Source: Collinsella sp. AM18-10 (GTDB lineage: Bacteria; Actinomycetota; Coriobacteriia; Coriobacteriales; Coriobacteriaceae). From it: DNA of 64,000 bases. Within the stretch, counting starts at the first letter, position 1; each line of letters starts with the position of its first letter. The notes below the pieces were generated by a model, which was not told the DNA's origin, made no database searches, and worked only from the letters and a program-made list of their open reading frames with translations. This document shows, piece by piece, positions 39,970 through 50,200 of this stretch. The DNA is taken from contig NZ_QRJO01000003.1 of NCBI RefSeq assembly GCF_003471585.1, positions 62,001-126,000 on the forward strand, in the 5' to 3' direction. A program made the translations under genes and the position numbers.

Positions 39970-41070
39970 TTATTTGATGGCTGACGTAACGGTGCCGCCG
40001 CCCAAGACGATGTCGCCGCGGTAGACGACGACTGCCTGGCCGGGGGCGATGGCTCGCTGTGGCTCGTCAAAAGTTAGCAGCATTTGCCCGTCTTCGCCAC
40101 GTGTAAGGGTTGCTGCCTGGTCCTTTTGACGGTAGCGGTACTTGGCGCCCACGTGAATGCCGCCGGCGTCGAGCTCTGCCTCCATGCGGTCAGCAGGGGC
40201 GCTCCAGATCCAGTCGTTGGCCGTGAGTGCTGCGGCCGTCAGGTCCTCGGCCTCGCCCAGATGCACGGTGTTGTTGGCGGCGTCGACGCCCGTCACATAC
40301 ACGGGATGCGCCATTGCGACGCCCAGGCCCTTGCGCTGGCCGATGGTGTAGCGCAGCGCGCCGTTGTGGCGTCCGACCACGCTGCCGTCGCGCCACACAA
40401 TGTCGCCCGGTGCAGCGGGATGTCCGCAGCGGCGCTCGATATAGCCCGCGTAGTTACCGTCTGGAATAAAGCAGATATCCTCGCTTTCGGCCTTCTTGGC
40501 GTTGATGAAGCCCTGCTCGGCGGCAATCCGGCGCACGTCGCGCTCCTTGTCCAGACCCGCCAGCGGAAAAATCGTGCGCGCCAGACGCTCCTGCGTAAGC
40601 GAATACAAAAAGTAACTCTGGTCCTTTTTGGGGTCCTCGCCGCGATGCAGCTGCCAGGTGCCGTCTGCCGCCTGGCTTGTTTTGGCGTAATGGCCCGTGG
40701 CGATGTAGTCGCAGCCCATGTCCAGCGCTGCATCGAGCAGCGCGCCAAACTTAATGTGGCGGTTGCAGATAATGCACGGATTGGGCGTCAGCCCCTCCTG
40801 GTAGGCGTTCACAAAGCGCTCGATTACGTTACGGTCGAAGGTTTGCTGCAAGTCGAGCACATGGTGGGGAATGCCTATGCGCTCGGCGACGGCCTTTGCA
40901 TCGGCGATGTCGCGGTCGAACTTACTCATGCCCGTGGTGGGATCGGGCGCGGGGCAGGTGAGGCGCATGGTGGCACCGACACATTCGTAACCCTGACTTT
41001 TGAGCAGATACGCGGTCACGCTGGAATCGACGCCGCCGCTCATGGCGACGAGCACGCGCTTGTTGTGCAT
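39970..41070 (-). CDS. mnmA: tRNA-specific 2-thiouridylase MnmA
   Basis: A 366-residue enzyme. PP-loop ATP site SGGVDSSV at residues 10-17, the catalytic cysteines in LTPNPCIICNRHIKFG and SEDICFIPDGNYAGYI, and IGQRKGLG. It adds sulphur to U34 of tRNA-Lys, -Gln and -Glu using a sulphur-relay partner and ATP. The two tRNAs at 3963-4130 belong to that substrate class, although their CTG/CTC anticodons have C34 and would not be modified. It lies downstream of cysK, with a terminator between them. Confidence 0.95.
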   Translation of the reverse strand: MHNKRVLVAMSGGVDSSVTAYLLKSQGYECVGATMRLTCPAPDPTTGMSKFDRDIADAKAVAERIGIPHHVLDLQQTFDRNVIERFVNAYQEGLTPNPCIICNRHIKFGALLDAALDMGCDYIATGHYAKTSQAADGTWQLHRGEDPKKDQSYFLYSLTQERLARTIFPLAGLDKERDVRRIAAEQGFINAKKAESEDICFIPDGNYAGYIERRCGHPAAPGDIVWRDGSVVGRHNGALRYTIGQRKGLGVAMAHPVYVTGVDAANNTVHLGEAEDLTAAALTANDWIWSAPADRMEAELDAGGIHVGAKYRYRQKDQAATLTRGEDGQMLLTFDEPQRAIAPGQAVVVYRGDIVLGGGTVTSAIK

Positions 41071-41099
41071 GGGGAGGTTCTCCTTGGTGGCATGTGGCC

Positions 41100-41139
41100 A
41101 AAAAAGAAAAGCGGCGCGGGAGGCTGGTTCCGCGCCGCA
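41100..41139 (-). terminator. Intrinsic terminator of cysK (minus strand)
   Basis: On the minus strand GCGGCGCGG, loop of 10, CCGCGCCGC, then TTTTCTTTTTT. It lies between cysK and mnmA and so separates their transcription. Confidence 0.9.
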
Positions 41140-41250
41140 GACATTGTAGCAAGTTCGGGCGTCCTGTGGGACACCCTGTTGGGATGAGCTCAGGCTGCCA
41201 GAAGAGAGGGGAGACCGGCGTGCCTTGGACTCGTTCTAGGAACGAGAGCT

Positions 41251-42189
41251 CTAGTCCTGGAAGAGTGCCGTGGACAGGTAGCGCTCGCCGGTGTCGGCGA
41301 GCAGCGCCACGATGGTCTTGCCCTCGTTCTCGGGGCGCTTGGCCAGCTGCAGTGCGGCCCACACGGCGGCGCCGGACGAAATGCCCACGAGCACGCCCTC
41401 CTTGTGGCCCACGGCGCGGCCGGTGGCAAAGGCGTCGTCGTTCTCGACGGGGATGATCTCGTCGTAGACCTGGGTGTCGAGGACGTCGGGCACAAAGCCG
41501 GCACCGATACCCTGGATCTTGTGCGGGCCGGCCTGGCCTTTAGAGAGCACCGGGGAGGTGGCGGGCTCGACGGCGACGACCTGAATCTCGGGGTTTTGCT
41601 CCTTGAGGAACTCGCCCACGCCGGTCACGGTGCCGCCGGTGCCGACGCCGGCGACGAAGATGTCGACCTTGCCGTCGGTGTCGTCCCAGATCTCGGGGCC
41701 GGTCGTGGCCTTGTGAATGGCCGGGTTCGCGGGGTTCACAAACTGGCCGGCGATGATGCTGTTGGGGGTCTCCTTCTGCAACTCTTCGGCCTTGGCGATA
41801 GCGCCCTTCATGCCTTTGGAGCCGTCGGTGAGCACGAGCTGCGCACCGTATGCCTGCATCAGCTTGCGGCGCTCGACGGACATGGTCTCGGGCATGGTGA
41901 TGATCACCTTGTAGCCGCGGGCGGCCGCCACCGAGGCGATGCCGACGCCGGTGTTGCCGCTCGTGGGCTCGATGATGGTGTAGTCGCCGCCACGCACGAG
42001 CTTGCCTGCCTTCTCGGCCTCGTCAATCATGTTCTTGGCGACGCGGTCTTTAACGGATCCGGCGGGGTTGAAGTATTCCAGCTTGACGAGCACGCGGGCC
42101 TTGAGGTCCTCATCGGCCTCAAAGTGAGTGAGCTCCAGAAGCGGAGTGTGGCCGATAAGCTGATCGATGGATGTGTACACATTGCTCAT
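41251..42189 (-). CDS. cysK: Cysteine synthase (O-acetylserine sulfhydrylase)
   Basis: A 312-residue PLP enzyme. The Schiff-base lysine is in [11 protein letters not shown]; the substrate loop [12 protein letters not shown], the phosphate loop [12 protein letters not shown] and the C-terminal [11 protein letters not shown] are all present. It makes cysteine from O-acetylserine and sulphide. It is divergent from an Rrf2-family regulator, an arrangement like that of CymR- or IscR-type regulators next to cysteine or Fe-S genes. Confidence 0.95.
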   Translation of the reverse strand: MSNVYTSIDQLIGHTPLLELTHFEADEDLKARVLVKLEYFNPAGSVKDRVAKNMIDEAEKAGKLVRGGDYTIIEPTSGNTGVGIASVAAARGYKVIITMPETMSVERRKLMQAYGAQLVLTDGSKGMKGAIAKAEELQKETPNSIIAGQFVNPANPAIHKATTGPEIWDDTDGKVDIFVAGVGTGGTVTGVGEFLKEQNPEIQVVAVEPATSPVLSKGQAGPHKIQGIGAGFVPDVLDTQVYDEIIPVENDDAFATGRAVGHKEGVLVGISSGAAVWAALQLAKRPENEGKTIVALLADTGERYLSTALFQD

Positions 42190-42247
42190 GGTGAACCTCC
42201 AAAGTGTTCAAATGACTGGATACCGTGTGGCTTCACGGCGCGTGTGG

Positions 42248-42287
42248 CAGCTAAACCCATAAACCTTATAGGTTGTTCGTTTAGCTG
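42248..42287. promoter_or_regulatory. Nested palindrome in the cysK / Rrf2 divergent region
   Basis: CAGCTAAAC at 42248-42256 and GTTTAGCTG at 42279-42287 are perfect 9-bp inverted repeats. Between them AACC-TTATA-GGTT (42262-42274) forms an inner palindrome that, read on the minus strand, contains a TATAAG -10-like box. This is a likely operator of the Rrf2 protein. A further ACTAG / CTAGT inverted repeat lies near 42299-42319. Confidence 0.5.
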
Positions 42288-42441
42288 TTGGGAAGCATAC
42301 TAGACACTAAAGCCTAGTAATGCAATAGGAAATAGAAGATTATTGCGAGTCGATTAACCATCTTGACCGGAACGGGTATTTTCAAAACTATTTTTCGGCT
42401 AGAATTTCTACGGACTAAATGACCGAAAGGCAGCACTATAC

Positions 42442-42870
42442 ATGTTGGTTTCTACTAAGGGCAGATATGCCCTGCGCGTTATGGTCGATCTGGCCGAGCA
42501 CCAGGCGGCCGGTCGCATTCCGCTCAAAGAGATCGCCGCGCGACAGGGGATTTCCGAGAAATATCTCGAGAACATCTTGGCTACGCTCGTGCGCGCCAAT
42601 ATGCTCTCGGGCATGCGCGGCAAGGGCGGCGGCTATGTGCTCACGCGCCCGCCCGAGCAGTACACGGTGGGCGAAATCTTGCGCCTGACCGAGGGCAGTC
42701 TGGCGCCGGTCGCCTGCCTGGATGGCGACTGCAAGGGCTGCTCGCGATCTGATAAGTGTCCCACGCTCGACGTGTGGAAGAACCTGGACAAGCTCATCAA
42801 CAATTACCTCGACGGCGTGACGCTCGACCAGCTCGTCGCCCCCAACGAAGGCTACGACTACATCATCTAA
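42442..42870 (+). CDS. Rrf2-family regulator (IscR/CymR-like)
   Basis: A 142-residue winged-helix regulator. The HTH is at residues 25-65 (IPLKEIAARQGISEKYLE, then GGYVLTRP). Cys92, Cys97, Cys100 and Cys106 lie where IscR has its three Fe-S ligands, so it may bind a 2Fe-2S cluster. It is divergent from cysK, which suggests a role like CymR (cysteine) or IscR (Fe-S). The four-cysteine spacing differs from IscR's three, so cluster binding is inferred. Confidence 0.85.
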   Translation: MLVSTKGRYALRVMVDLAEHQAAGRIPLKEIAARQGISEKYLENILATLVRANMLSGMRGKGGGYVLTRPPEQYTVGEILRLTEGSLAPVACLDGDCKGCSRSDKCPTLDVWKNLDKLINNYLDGVTLDQLVAPNEGYDYII

Positions 42871-42940
42871 CCCCACTTGCCATGTGGGGGCAGGGTGGGA
42901 ATGGTAGATTTTCTTGCCCTCTGAGACTTGGCAAATAAGA

Positions 42941-42971
42941 AGGCCGCCCATTTTTGCGATGGGCGGCCTTT
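42941..42971. terminator. Bidirectional terminator between Rrf2 and holin-like genes
   Basis: AGGCCGCCCAT (42941-42951) pairs with ATGGGCGGCCT (42959-42969). An AT-rich flank on the left and TTTG on the right serve the two convergent genes. Confidence 0.75.
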
Positions 42972-43004
42972 GATTTGGTCCGATGCGTCTGTGTCGGGGG
43001 CGTT

Positions 43005-43370
43005 CTACTCTTCGGCAATGCTATCGAGGATGCTGCGCATGATGGACACTAGGATGCTGCCCATAAAGGCCGAGCCAAAGCCGGCGATGGAGATGCCGAC
43101 GCCCAACAGGTTGACCGACAGGTAGCTGGCGAGCTCCAGCATAAAGCTGTTGAGCACGAGCTGGAAAATGCCGAGCGTAATGATCGTGAGCGGCAGCGAG
43201 ATGACCGTGAGGAACGGCTTGACGAACGAATCGACGATGTTGAGGAACAGTCCCACAAAGGCAAAGCAGACCCAGGCCTCGGCAAAGCCGAAAGGTTGGA
43301 TACCGGGGACGAGGAACGTGGCGATCGCGATGGCGATCGAGGTGAAGAGCCAGTTAAGCATAAAGCGCAT
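43005..43370 (-). CDS. Phage-holin-family (Mycobacterial 4-TM type) small membrane protein
   Basis: A 121-residue protein with four hydrophobic segments. It contains the family's PGIQPFGFAEAWVCFAFVGLFLNIVD (broken by a Pro/Gly) and PLTIITLGIFQLVLNSFMLEL. Such proteins belong to the holin superfamily IV but are chromosomal in most Actinobacteria and have no known phage role. ATG 43370 follows AAAGGA. No lysin or phage gene is near. Confidence 0.8.
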   Translation of the reverse strand: MRFMLNWLFTSIAIAIATFLVPGIQPFGFAEAWVCFAFVGLFLNIVDSFVKPFLTVISLPLTIITLGIFQLVLNSFMLELASYLSVNLLGVGISIAGFGSAFMGSILVSIMRSILDSIAEE

Positions 43371-43690
43371 GGCGTGAATCCTTTCTTGCGCCGGGGTTGC
43401 TGGCGTCGCGTGAAGCGGCTTGCGGCGGCGACATGGATGGTTGCGCGCGCCGCGGTGTTTGGGCGCCCATTGTCTCAAATATTCGTGGAGCTTACGTGCG
43501 CATTCGGCTTCTAAGCGGCGTTCGTCCTGAAAAACGTGCCGCTGACAGAGAGTCTTGTCGCTTTAGTTTAGTGGTGTGCTACACTGCTACGGGCAAATGC
43601 CCCATGCATTGTTTTATTGCATAGAACGGGCGAACGATGCCCGATGTCAGTATCAACTTCGATGCCTTTTGGCGGGTTTGGCGGTGATCG
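43371..43690 (+). promoter_or_regulatory. Gap with extended -10 promoter and hairpin leader of the YerC-like gene
   Basis: No gene is supported between 43371 and 43690. TG-C-TACACT at 43577-43585 is an extended -10 element. The presumed leader (43592-43690) has three small hairpins in a row: GGGC-AAAT-GCCC, ATGCA / TGCAT and CGGGC / GCCCG. The purpose of these is unknown. Confidence 0.45.
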
Positions 43691-43990
43691 ATGAATATCG
43701 AGAACATGTTTGACAAGCCTGATGTCAAGCAGCTGGTCCACGCATTTAGTCTTTTGGACGACGAGAACGATATCCAGGCGTTTTTAACCGATATCTGTAC
43801 ACCGCGCGAGATCTGCGATCTTTCTCAGCGCCTGCAGGTTGCGCGTTATCTGGATGAGGGCGAGCCCTATGTTGAGGTTCAGGCCCGCACCGGCGCTTCG
43901 TCCACCACGGTGAGCCGCGTGTCCAAGGCACTTAATGGCGAGTACGGTGGCTATCGCAAGATCCTCATCAAACTGGAGGATGGCGAGTAG
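43691..43990 (+). CDS. YerC/TrpR-family DNA-binding protein
   Basis: A 99-residue protein of the YerC/YecD TrpR-related family. Segments are FLTDICTPREICDLSQRLQVA (broken by the loop) and an HTH (TGASSTTVSRVSKALNGEYGGY). Relatives in Bacilli sit near pcrA and are of unknown or nucleotide-related function. A helicase-nuclease pair follows here on the same strand after a terminator. ATG 43691 has only a weak upstream site. Confidence 0.87.
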   Translation: MNIENMFDKPDVKQLVHAFSLLDDENDIQAFLTDICTPREICDLSQRLQVARYLDEGEPYVEVQARTGASSTTVSRVSKALNGEYGGYRKILIKLEDGE

Positions 43991-44016
43991 GCCAGCGGCA
44001 AAAACGAATTGCGCAG

Positions 44017-44042
44017 AACCGTCCCTTCGGGGGCGGTTTTTT
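44017..44042 (+). terminator. Intrinsic terminator after the YerC-like gene
   Basis: AACCGTCCC, tetraloop TTCG, GGGGCGGTT, then TTTT. Confidence 0.85.
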
Positions 44043-44064
44043 GATCCCTTGGGGACGGAGGAAA
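44042..44064 (-). repeat. Short dispersed repeat, inverted partial copy
   Basis: TGATCCCTTGGGGACGGAGG followed by AAA is the reverse complement of the core of the 31-bp repeats at 31804-31834 and 32201-32231. Like the copy at 6623 it abuts a terminator. Confidence 0.7.
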
Positions 44065-44146
44065 TCTGCTGGCGTGGGGCAAATCTGTCCGCGTGGGCGG
44101 GTAGGATGGATGCATTGATTATTACGAACGGTTTGAGTGGAGGACC

Positions 44147-47100
44147 ATGCCTGTTCGAATCTATACCACCCATACCGGTACGGACTTGAGCGATGCCGAG
44201 GCGGCGTTGCTCGCCGACCTGGTTGCCCGCCACGGGCGTGCCGTTTTGCTGGCGCCCTCGTTTGGCGAGCTCGACCTGTGCCGTCATGATGCTGCGGTTG
44301 CTGGCGCCTCGCTGGGCGTTGACTACAAAACCCCCGCGTCGTGGCTTCGTTCGCTGTGGGAGCTTATGGGCGATGGCCGCAGCTTCGTCGACAACATGCA
44401 GCGCCAGATGCTGTTCTCGGACATGATCGCCCGTCGCGGCGATGCCGACCTGCAGCCGCTTTCGCACAGTCAGGGCACGGTGCGCATGCTCGCGCGCATG
44501 GCCCGCGATGTGCTGCCGGGCGTAGCGGGAACGGGTGCCGAGCGCTGCTGCGGCGACGTTTGCCGGCCCAATCCCAAGAGCGACGCCGAGGCTCGCGTGT
44601 TCGAGCTGTTGAGTGCCTATGCGAGCGGCTTGGACCGTCGAGACATGGTCGAGCCCTGCGAGGCGGCTGACCTTATGGCCGAGGTGCTGGCCGACAACCT
44701 TCCGGCGTGCGCCCGCGCGGTATGTGTGCGCGGCATCACAACGTTTACGCACGGCCTGCTCGAGCTGCTGTCGGCCGTGGCGAACAATGGGGGAGAGGTC
44801 GTTGTGCTGCTTGCCCGCGAGCAGGCGGCAATGCGCGAGGAACTTGCCGCGGCATTTGTTGCCCGCGGTGTGCTGTTTGAGGCCGCGCCGCTGGGCGAGG
44901 GTGCCGCCGCGCCCCAGACTGCCTCCAAGTCCGCCGCTCAGCCTACCTTTGTAGAGGTTGCCGGCCCTCACGCCCGCGCCCACGCCTATGTGGATGCGAT
45001 CGATGAGCTGGTAAAAACGTGTGAGGACGCCGCGGTCGACGGCGGTGTCGCGGCGTCCGCGGACCCCGTGCGCGTGCTCGTGGTGTCTGCCCGGGCGCCC
45101 CAGCTGTTTGGTGAACTCGCTGCCCGTTTGGCGGCGCGTCATATTGCGGCCGAGACAACCGAGTTCACGGCATTTTCCCAATCCATCGCGGGCAGGCAGT
45201 TCACGGCGCTCGCCAATCTGATTGAGCGCATGAAGGCCGCCGACGAGGGCACCGCCTCCAAGACCGAGTGGTGGCCCGCGCCGGAGCTTACCGACTGGAT
45301 TTACAGTCCGCTTTCGGGTGCCGATGCCGCCAGCGCGCGCACCTTCGACAAGAACATGCGCCTGTCGCGCGGCAAGACCACCTCGGCCGTCAAGAGCCTG
45401 CTGCAGAGCGTGCAGGGCCAGGTCAGGGGCACGCGCAAGGCTGCCAGTGATGAGAACTGGTTTAAGAACGTGCCGTGCGTGGCCTCGGACGTGTTCCAGG
45501 CTCTGTGGCGCGACAAACCCGTGACGGCGCTCAAGGCAATGCTCGCCGTCGCCGAGGCGTTGCCCGATCGCGCTCTAGGCGGCCTTGACGGCCAGGCCCG
45601 TCGCCAGGCAGAGACGGCTCTGCTGCGCCATGCCATCGACATCCTTATGAACGACGCCCGCGCGCTCGACGTGTCGCAGGCCGCGACCGTGCCCGTGCTC
45701 GACGGCGTTCGTACCAAGGTGGACAAGCGCAGCACCGCATACGATTACGGGACCTACGAGGTCGACCGCGCGCCGCGCGCCCAGGTGTGCTTTGCGTCGC
45801 TTGCCGATGCGGCAGCCCTGCGCCCCGACAGCTACGATGCCGTGCTGTTTGCCGACGTCGATCTGGACAGTTACCCGCTCTCACATGAGGAGGGCCCGCT
45901 AGCTACGCTGACGGCCGAGCTGGGGCGCAGCGGCGTGACGCTTGAGCCCACGGCCCTGCTGCGCGTGCGCTTTGACCGTGCGATGCAGGCGGCACGCGGC
46001 CCCGTTGTGCTCGCCCGCGTGACCCACGATCGCCAGGCGCGCGAGTGCTATCCGGCTGCCGTGTGGACCGAGTTGCGGGCGCATGCCGAGGCCGCTGGCG
46101 CCGTCAAGGTTGCGCGCGTGGGCGAGGGCGGTATCGTCGCCGATTTTGATCCAGCGGCCGGCGAGGGCATCGAGTGCAAGCGCGTCGCGTGTGAGGCTCC
46201 TCAGCATTTGAGTGAGGCGGCTGTGCCGTACCTGATCCTGCGCCACCGCGATGGCGAGGGCGAGGATGCGCCGCTGGTGCCGCGCCTGACGTCTGCCTCG
46301 CAGATCGAGGCCTATTCGACCTGCCCGCTATGCTGGTTCGTCTCGTACCGCGTGAAGCCCCAGTCGATCGACGCTGGCTTTGGCAATATGGAGAAGGGCA
46401 ACTTTGTCCACGACGTGCTGGAACACTTGCATGCCCGTCTGCCCCAGGAGGGCATGGAGCGCGTGACACCCATGAATCTGCCACGCGCGAAGGAGCTGCT
46501 GCGCGAGGTCTTTGACGAGACCTTGGCCGAGCATGCGGGCAAGCGCGGTACCGAGGGCCCGCTCGTGCCGCTCTCCCCGGTGGAGGAGCGCCAGGTGGCC
46601 GAGATTTTGCCGCAGCTGGAGGGCGTTCTTGCCTACGAGTCCGAGGCGCTCGCGCCCTTCGCGCCGCGCTACCTGGAGTTTGCGTTCAACGAGCTCCAGG
46701 TCGAGTATGCCGGCTGGCCGCTCGGCGGGCGCATCGACCGCGTGGATGTGGATGCCGAGAATCGCGCCGTGGTAATCGACTACAAGCATCGCACGGGCGT
46801 TGAGGAGTTTAAACTCGCCGACCCCACGGTGCGCGACGAGGAATCGGGCGAGGCCGCCATCGACGACCCGCGGTGGCTGCCGCCCCATACCCAGACGCTT
46901 ATCTATGCGCAGGCCATGCGCCGGGCGCTGGATCTGGATGCCCGTGCGGCGCTCTATTTTTCGACCAAGGGCGGCAAACCGGCGCTGCGCGGCGCCGCGA
47001 GTGCCGAGCTGCTCGAGGAGGAGCGTGGTGACGGCCGCATCCCGGGGCTTAAGAAGGGCTTTCCCGGCGAGGGTGGCAGCATGGACTTCGACGCCCTGCT

Positions 47101-47245
47101 CGATCGCGTGGAGGCCGGCATCGCCGAGCGCCTGCACGAACTCGAGGCAGGCGACGTTGCCGCCGTCGACCCGACGTCGGCTCAGGCCGCGCATGCGCGC
47201 TGCTCGTATAACCACGAAGGAACGTTTGTAAGGAGGGACGTGTAG
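44147..47245 (+). CDS. AddB/RexB-like PD-(D/E)XK nuclease subunit
   Basis: A 1032-residue protein with a degenerate helicase-like N-terminal part and a C-terminal RecB-type nuclease domain. Nuclease motifs: SQIEAYSTCPLCWFVSY near 725, NFVHDVLEHLH, GGRIDRVDVDAENRAVVIDYKH (catalytic Asp and Asp-x-Lys) near 862-878, and QTLIYAQAMRR. In AddB a C-terminal Cys-rich tail plus the first Cys bind a 4Fe-4S cluster; here the tail has only one Cys (HARCSYNHEG), so the cluster may be absent or altered. It forms an operon with the AddA-like gene 3 bases downstream and would process double-strand breaks for RecA. Confidence 0.82.
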   Translation: MPVRIYTTHTGTDLSDAEAALLADLVARHGRAVLLAPSFGELDLCRHDAAVAGASLGVDYKTPASWLRSLWELMGDGRSFVDNMQRQMLFSDMIARRGDADLQPLSHSQGTVRMLARMARDVLPGVAGTGAERCCGDVCRPNPKSDAEARVFELLSAYASGLDRRDMVEPCEAADLMAEVLADNLPACARAVCVRGITTFTHGLLELLSAVANNGGEVVVLLAREQAAMREELAAAFVARGVLFEAAPLGEGAAAPQTASKSAAQPTFVEVAGPHARAHAYVDAIDELVKTCEDAAVDGGVAASADPVRVLVVSARAPQLFGELAARLAARHIAAETTEFTAFSQSIAGRQFTALANLIERMKAADEGTASKTEWWPAPELTDWIYSPLSGADAASARTFDKNMRLSRGKTTSAVKSLLQSVQGQVRGTRKAASDENWFKNVPCVASDVFQALWRDKPVTALKAMLAVAEALPDRALGGLDGQARRQAETALLRHAIDILMNDARALDVSQAATVPVLDGVRTKVDKRSTAYDYGTYEVDRAPRAQVCFASLADAAALRPDSYDAVLFADVDLDSYPLSHEEGPLATLTAELGRSGVTLEPTALLRVRFDRAMQAARGPVVLARVTHDRQARECYPAAVWTELRAHAEAAGAVKVARVGEGGIVADFDPAAGEGIECKRVACEAPQHLSEAAVPYLILRHRDGEGEDAPLVPRLTSASQIEAYSTCPLCWFVSYRVKPQSIDAGFGNMEKGNFVHDVLEHLHARLPQEGMERVTPMNLPRAKELLREVFDETLAEHAGKRGTEGPLVPLSPVEERQVAEILPQLEGVLAYESEALAPFAPRYLEFAFNELQVEYAGWPLGGRIDRVDVDAENRAVVIDYKHRTGVEEFKLADPTVRDEESGEAAIDDPRWLPPHTQTLIYAQAMRRALDLDARAALYFSTKGGKPALRGAASAELLEEERGDGRIPGLKKGFPGEGGSMDFDALLDRVEAGIAERLHELEAGDVAAVDPTSAQAAHARCSYNHEGTFVRRDV

Positions 47246-47248
47246 ACC

Positions 47249-50200
47249 ATGGATCTTTCGACTTTGATGCCGCAACAGCTGCAGATCGTCAAAACGCTCG
47301 ACCGTCCGCTGTTTGTCTCGGCGGGTGCCGGTTCGGGCAAGACCTTTACCCTCACGCGCCGCATCGTCTACGCGCTCTCGCCCGAATCCGGTCCGTTCGT
47401 TGAGCATCTGGATCAGGTGCTCGCCATTACCTTTACCAAAGACGCCGCGGCCGAGATCCGTGACCGTGTGCGCCGCGCGCTCATCGACGAGGGCATGGAC
47501 GAGGAAGCCCTGACCGTCGACGATGCGTGGATCTCGACCATTCACGGCATGTGCTCGCGTATCCTGCGCGCACATGCGTTGGAGCTGGGCATCGATCCCG
47601 AGTTCACGGTGCTCACCGATACCGACGAGCTTATGGACCAGGCTGTTGAGCATGTGCTGGCCCGCGCGACGGCGCCCGATGCCGCCCCCGAGCTCGCCGC
47701 TTCGCTTAAGGCCCTCTACGCTTGGTATCCCATGGCGGGCGAGGGTGGGCCGTTTGGCGCCGGTACCACCATTAAAGGACTGGTGCGCGACCTGCTGGAG
47801 CTATCGAGCCAGCTGCCGGGCGGCATGGACGATGTGTGCGTGGCGCGCGGCCAGGCTGACACCTCGGCGCTTGCCGACGCCTATCGCGCGGCGTTGGGTG
47901 CGAGCAAGGCCGCGACCGAAAAGGCACAGGTGGCACTCGACGCCATCGACGCGTTTGAGGCGAGTGGCAAAACCATGGAGGATGCGGCGCGACTCATGAT
48001 GTCGTGCAGCATGCCTCGGGCGAGCAAGGCGTTTTCTAAGGAGCAGGTGGAGCTACTCAAGGCCGAGGCTGCCGATGCGTTTATCAATATCGTGCTGGCC
48101 TGCGGTGCCCCCGCGCTCGATGCGCTGGTGGGCCTGGCCCGTTCCGTGGAGGCTGAGTATCGCGCACTGAAGGCCGGCCAGTCCGCGCTCGATAACAACG
48201 ACCTACTGCGTATGGCGTACGAGGCGCTGCGCGACTACCCGGCTATTCGAGCAGCCTATGAGGGCCGCTTTAAGATGGTCATGATCGATGAGTTCCAGGA
48301 TACCGACCAGATGCAGGTTGACCTGATCCGTTACCTGACCGGCGCGGGTGAGCGTGCGCTGTGTACCGTGGGCGATGCGCAGCAGTCGATTTATCGTTTC
48401 CGCGGCGCCGAGGTCGAGGTGTTCCGTCGCCAAGAGCGCAAGGTGGGCTCGACGGCGGCGTCCGAGACGGTCGACACGCTGGATGTCCCCGCCGGCGAGC
48501 TCGTCAAGCTCGTGCGCAACTTCCGCAGCCACGACGAGGTGCTGCGCTACGTGGCACGCGTCTTCGACGGCGATGACGGCGGCCTGATGCAGGGCTTTTT
48601 GGACCTTGAGGCGAGTGACGGCCGCAAGGACACGCTGGTGGCAGACGCCTCGCGTCGCCAGGCGCTCTTTGTTGCCGGCGGCAGTACGCAGGAGCGCACA
48701 CAGGCCAAGGCCCGCGCGATCGCGGAGCGGTTCCGCGCGCTTGCCGATGCCGGTCAGCCCCAGGGCGGCATGGTGCTGCTGCTGGGCCGCATGACCAATG
48801 CCGATGTTTACGCACAGGCGTTTCGCGACCAGGGGCTCGACTGCGTCATCGCGGGCGGCTCGGTCTTTGCCCAGGCTGCCGAGGTCCAAACGGTGCGTGC
48901 CCTGGTGTGCGCGCTTGCTAACCCGGCCGATACGGCGCAGGGTCTTATGCCGCTGCTGGCCTCGCCGATGTTTGCGCTCGGCGCTCAGGAGTTCCTGGCG
49001 CTGGCGACCAAGCTGGACGACCAGACGGGGGAAACCTCGCGCCGCAACATCGACGTGGGCATCATGAGCGATTCCGATGTGCCGGGTTTGCAAGACTTGC
49101 CGCTCGTGACGCGCGCCCGCGAGGTGCTGCGGTATGCGCTCCGTCGCGTGGGCCGCGATTCGTTCGCCGCCATCGCGCGCGACGTGGTCAACGCCTCCGG
49201 CTGGTTTGTGCGTCTGGCACAGCGTGGTCCCGAGGGCAAGGCCATTGCCGCCAACGTGCTCAAGGCGCTCGACGCCGTGGCCGAGGCAGAGGCCGAGCTC
49301 GGCAACTCGCCGCGCTCCATTGCGCTCGCCTTCGACCGCTTCTTGGCGGGCAAGGAGGCCCCGGGCGCGCTCAACGAGGAGGGCGACGGCGCGGTACGCA
49401 TCATGACGGTGCATGCGTCCAAGGGTCTGGAGTATCCGGTCGTAGCGGTTGCCGAGTGTTTTGGCGTTCGTAAGTCCTCGGGTGCGGCACAGATGGGTCG
49501 CGTCGAGGGCGGAGCGCAGATCGTGGCGCTGCCGGCACGCTTCGACGGCGTTAAGCTCGCCGACGGAACCTTTGTGAAGGGCGACGACGTCAAAAAGCAG
49601 TTTGAGCATGCGTTTAAGGGCAAGGGCACGTCGTTGTGGCTGCCGCCAGAGCTCATGGAGGACGTCTGTGCGACGGGCTCTCCCGCCGAGGCATTTGCCC
49701 GCCTGCGCGACGACGACCTGCAGCTTTCGCTCGAGGAGCGGGCCCGCTTGCTCTATGTTGCCATGACGCGTGCGCGCGAGCTGGTCATTCTGGCGATGGA
49801 TGCCGGCGTGAGCCGTGGCAAGGTGACGGCGCCGACCTTCGACGTCGAGACCGATCTGACCTACGACGTGCTGCGTCGTATTCTGCCGACGGACGGCCTG
49901 GACATGCCGCAGCTCGATGCCGACCGTTTGGTGTTCGACAACTCCCAGCCGGGCGACTACGAGCTCATCTCGCTGGCTGACTTTGCTTTTGGTGAGCAGT
50001 CGTTTGAGGCCAATGCTTCTCTGGATGCCGAGGGCAGGCTTGTCCGCGGCGATGCCGATGCCGCCGATAATGCTGCGCACTCAACTGTGCCCGGTCCTGC
50101 CGACCCCGAGCCCGATGCGTTTGAGCTCGTGTATCCCCAGGCGGTGGGCGTGCGCATGGGCACCTGCCCGTATCCGGCGCGCGATTCGTACAGCTACTCG

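Noticed and set aside
42190..42441. T-box or SAM riboswitch upstream of cysK
   Set aside because: I see no T-box consensus or SAM-box layout; the visible structure is a pair of nested DNA palindromes better explained as an operator.
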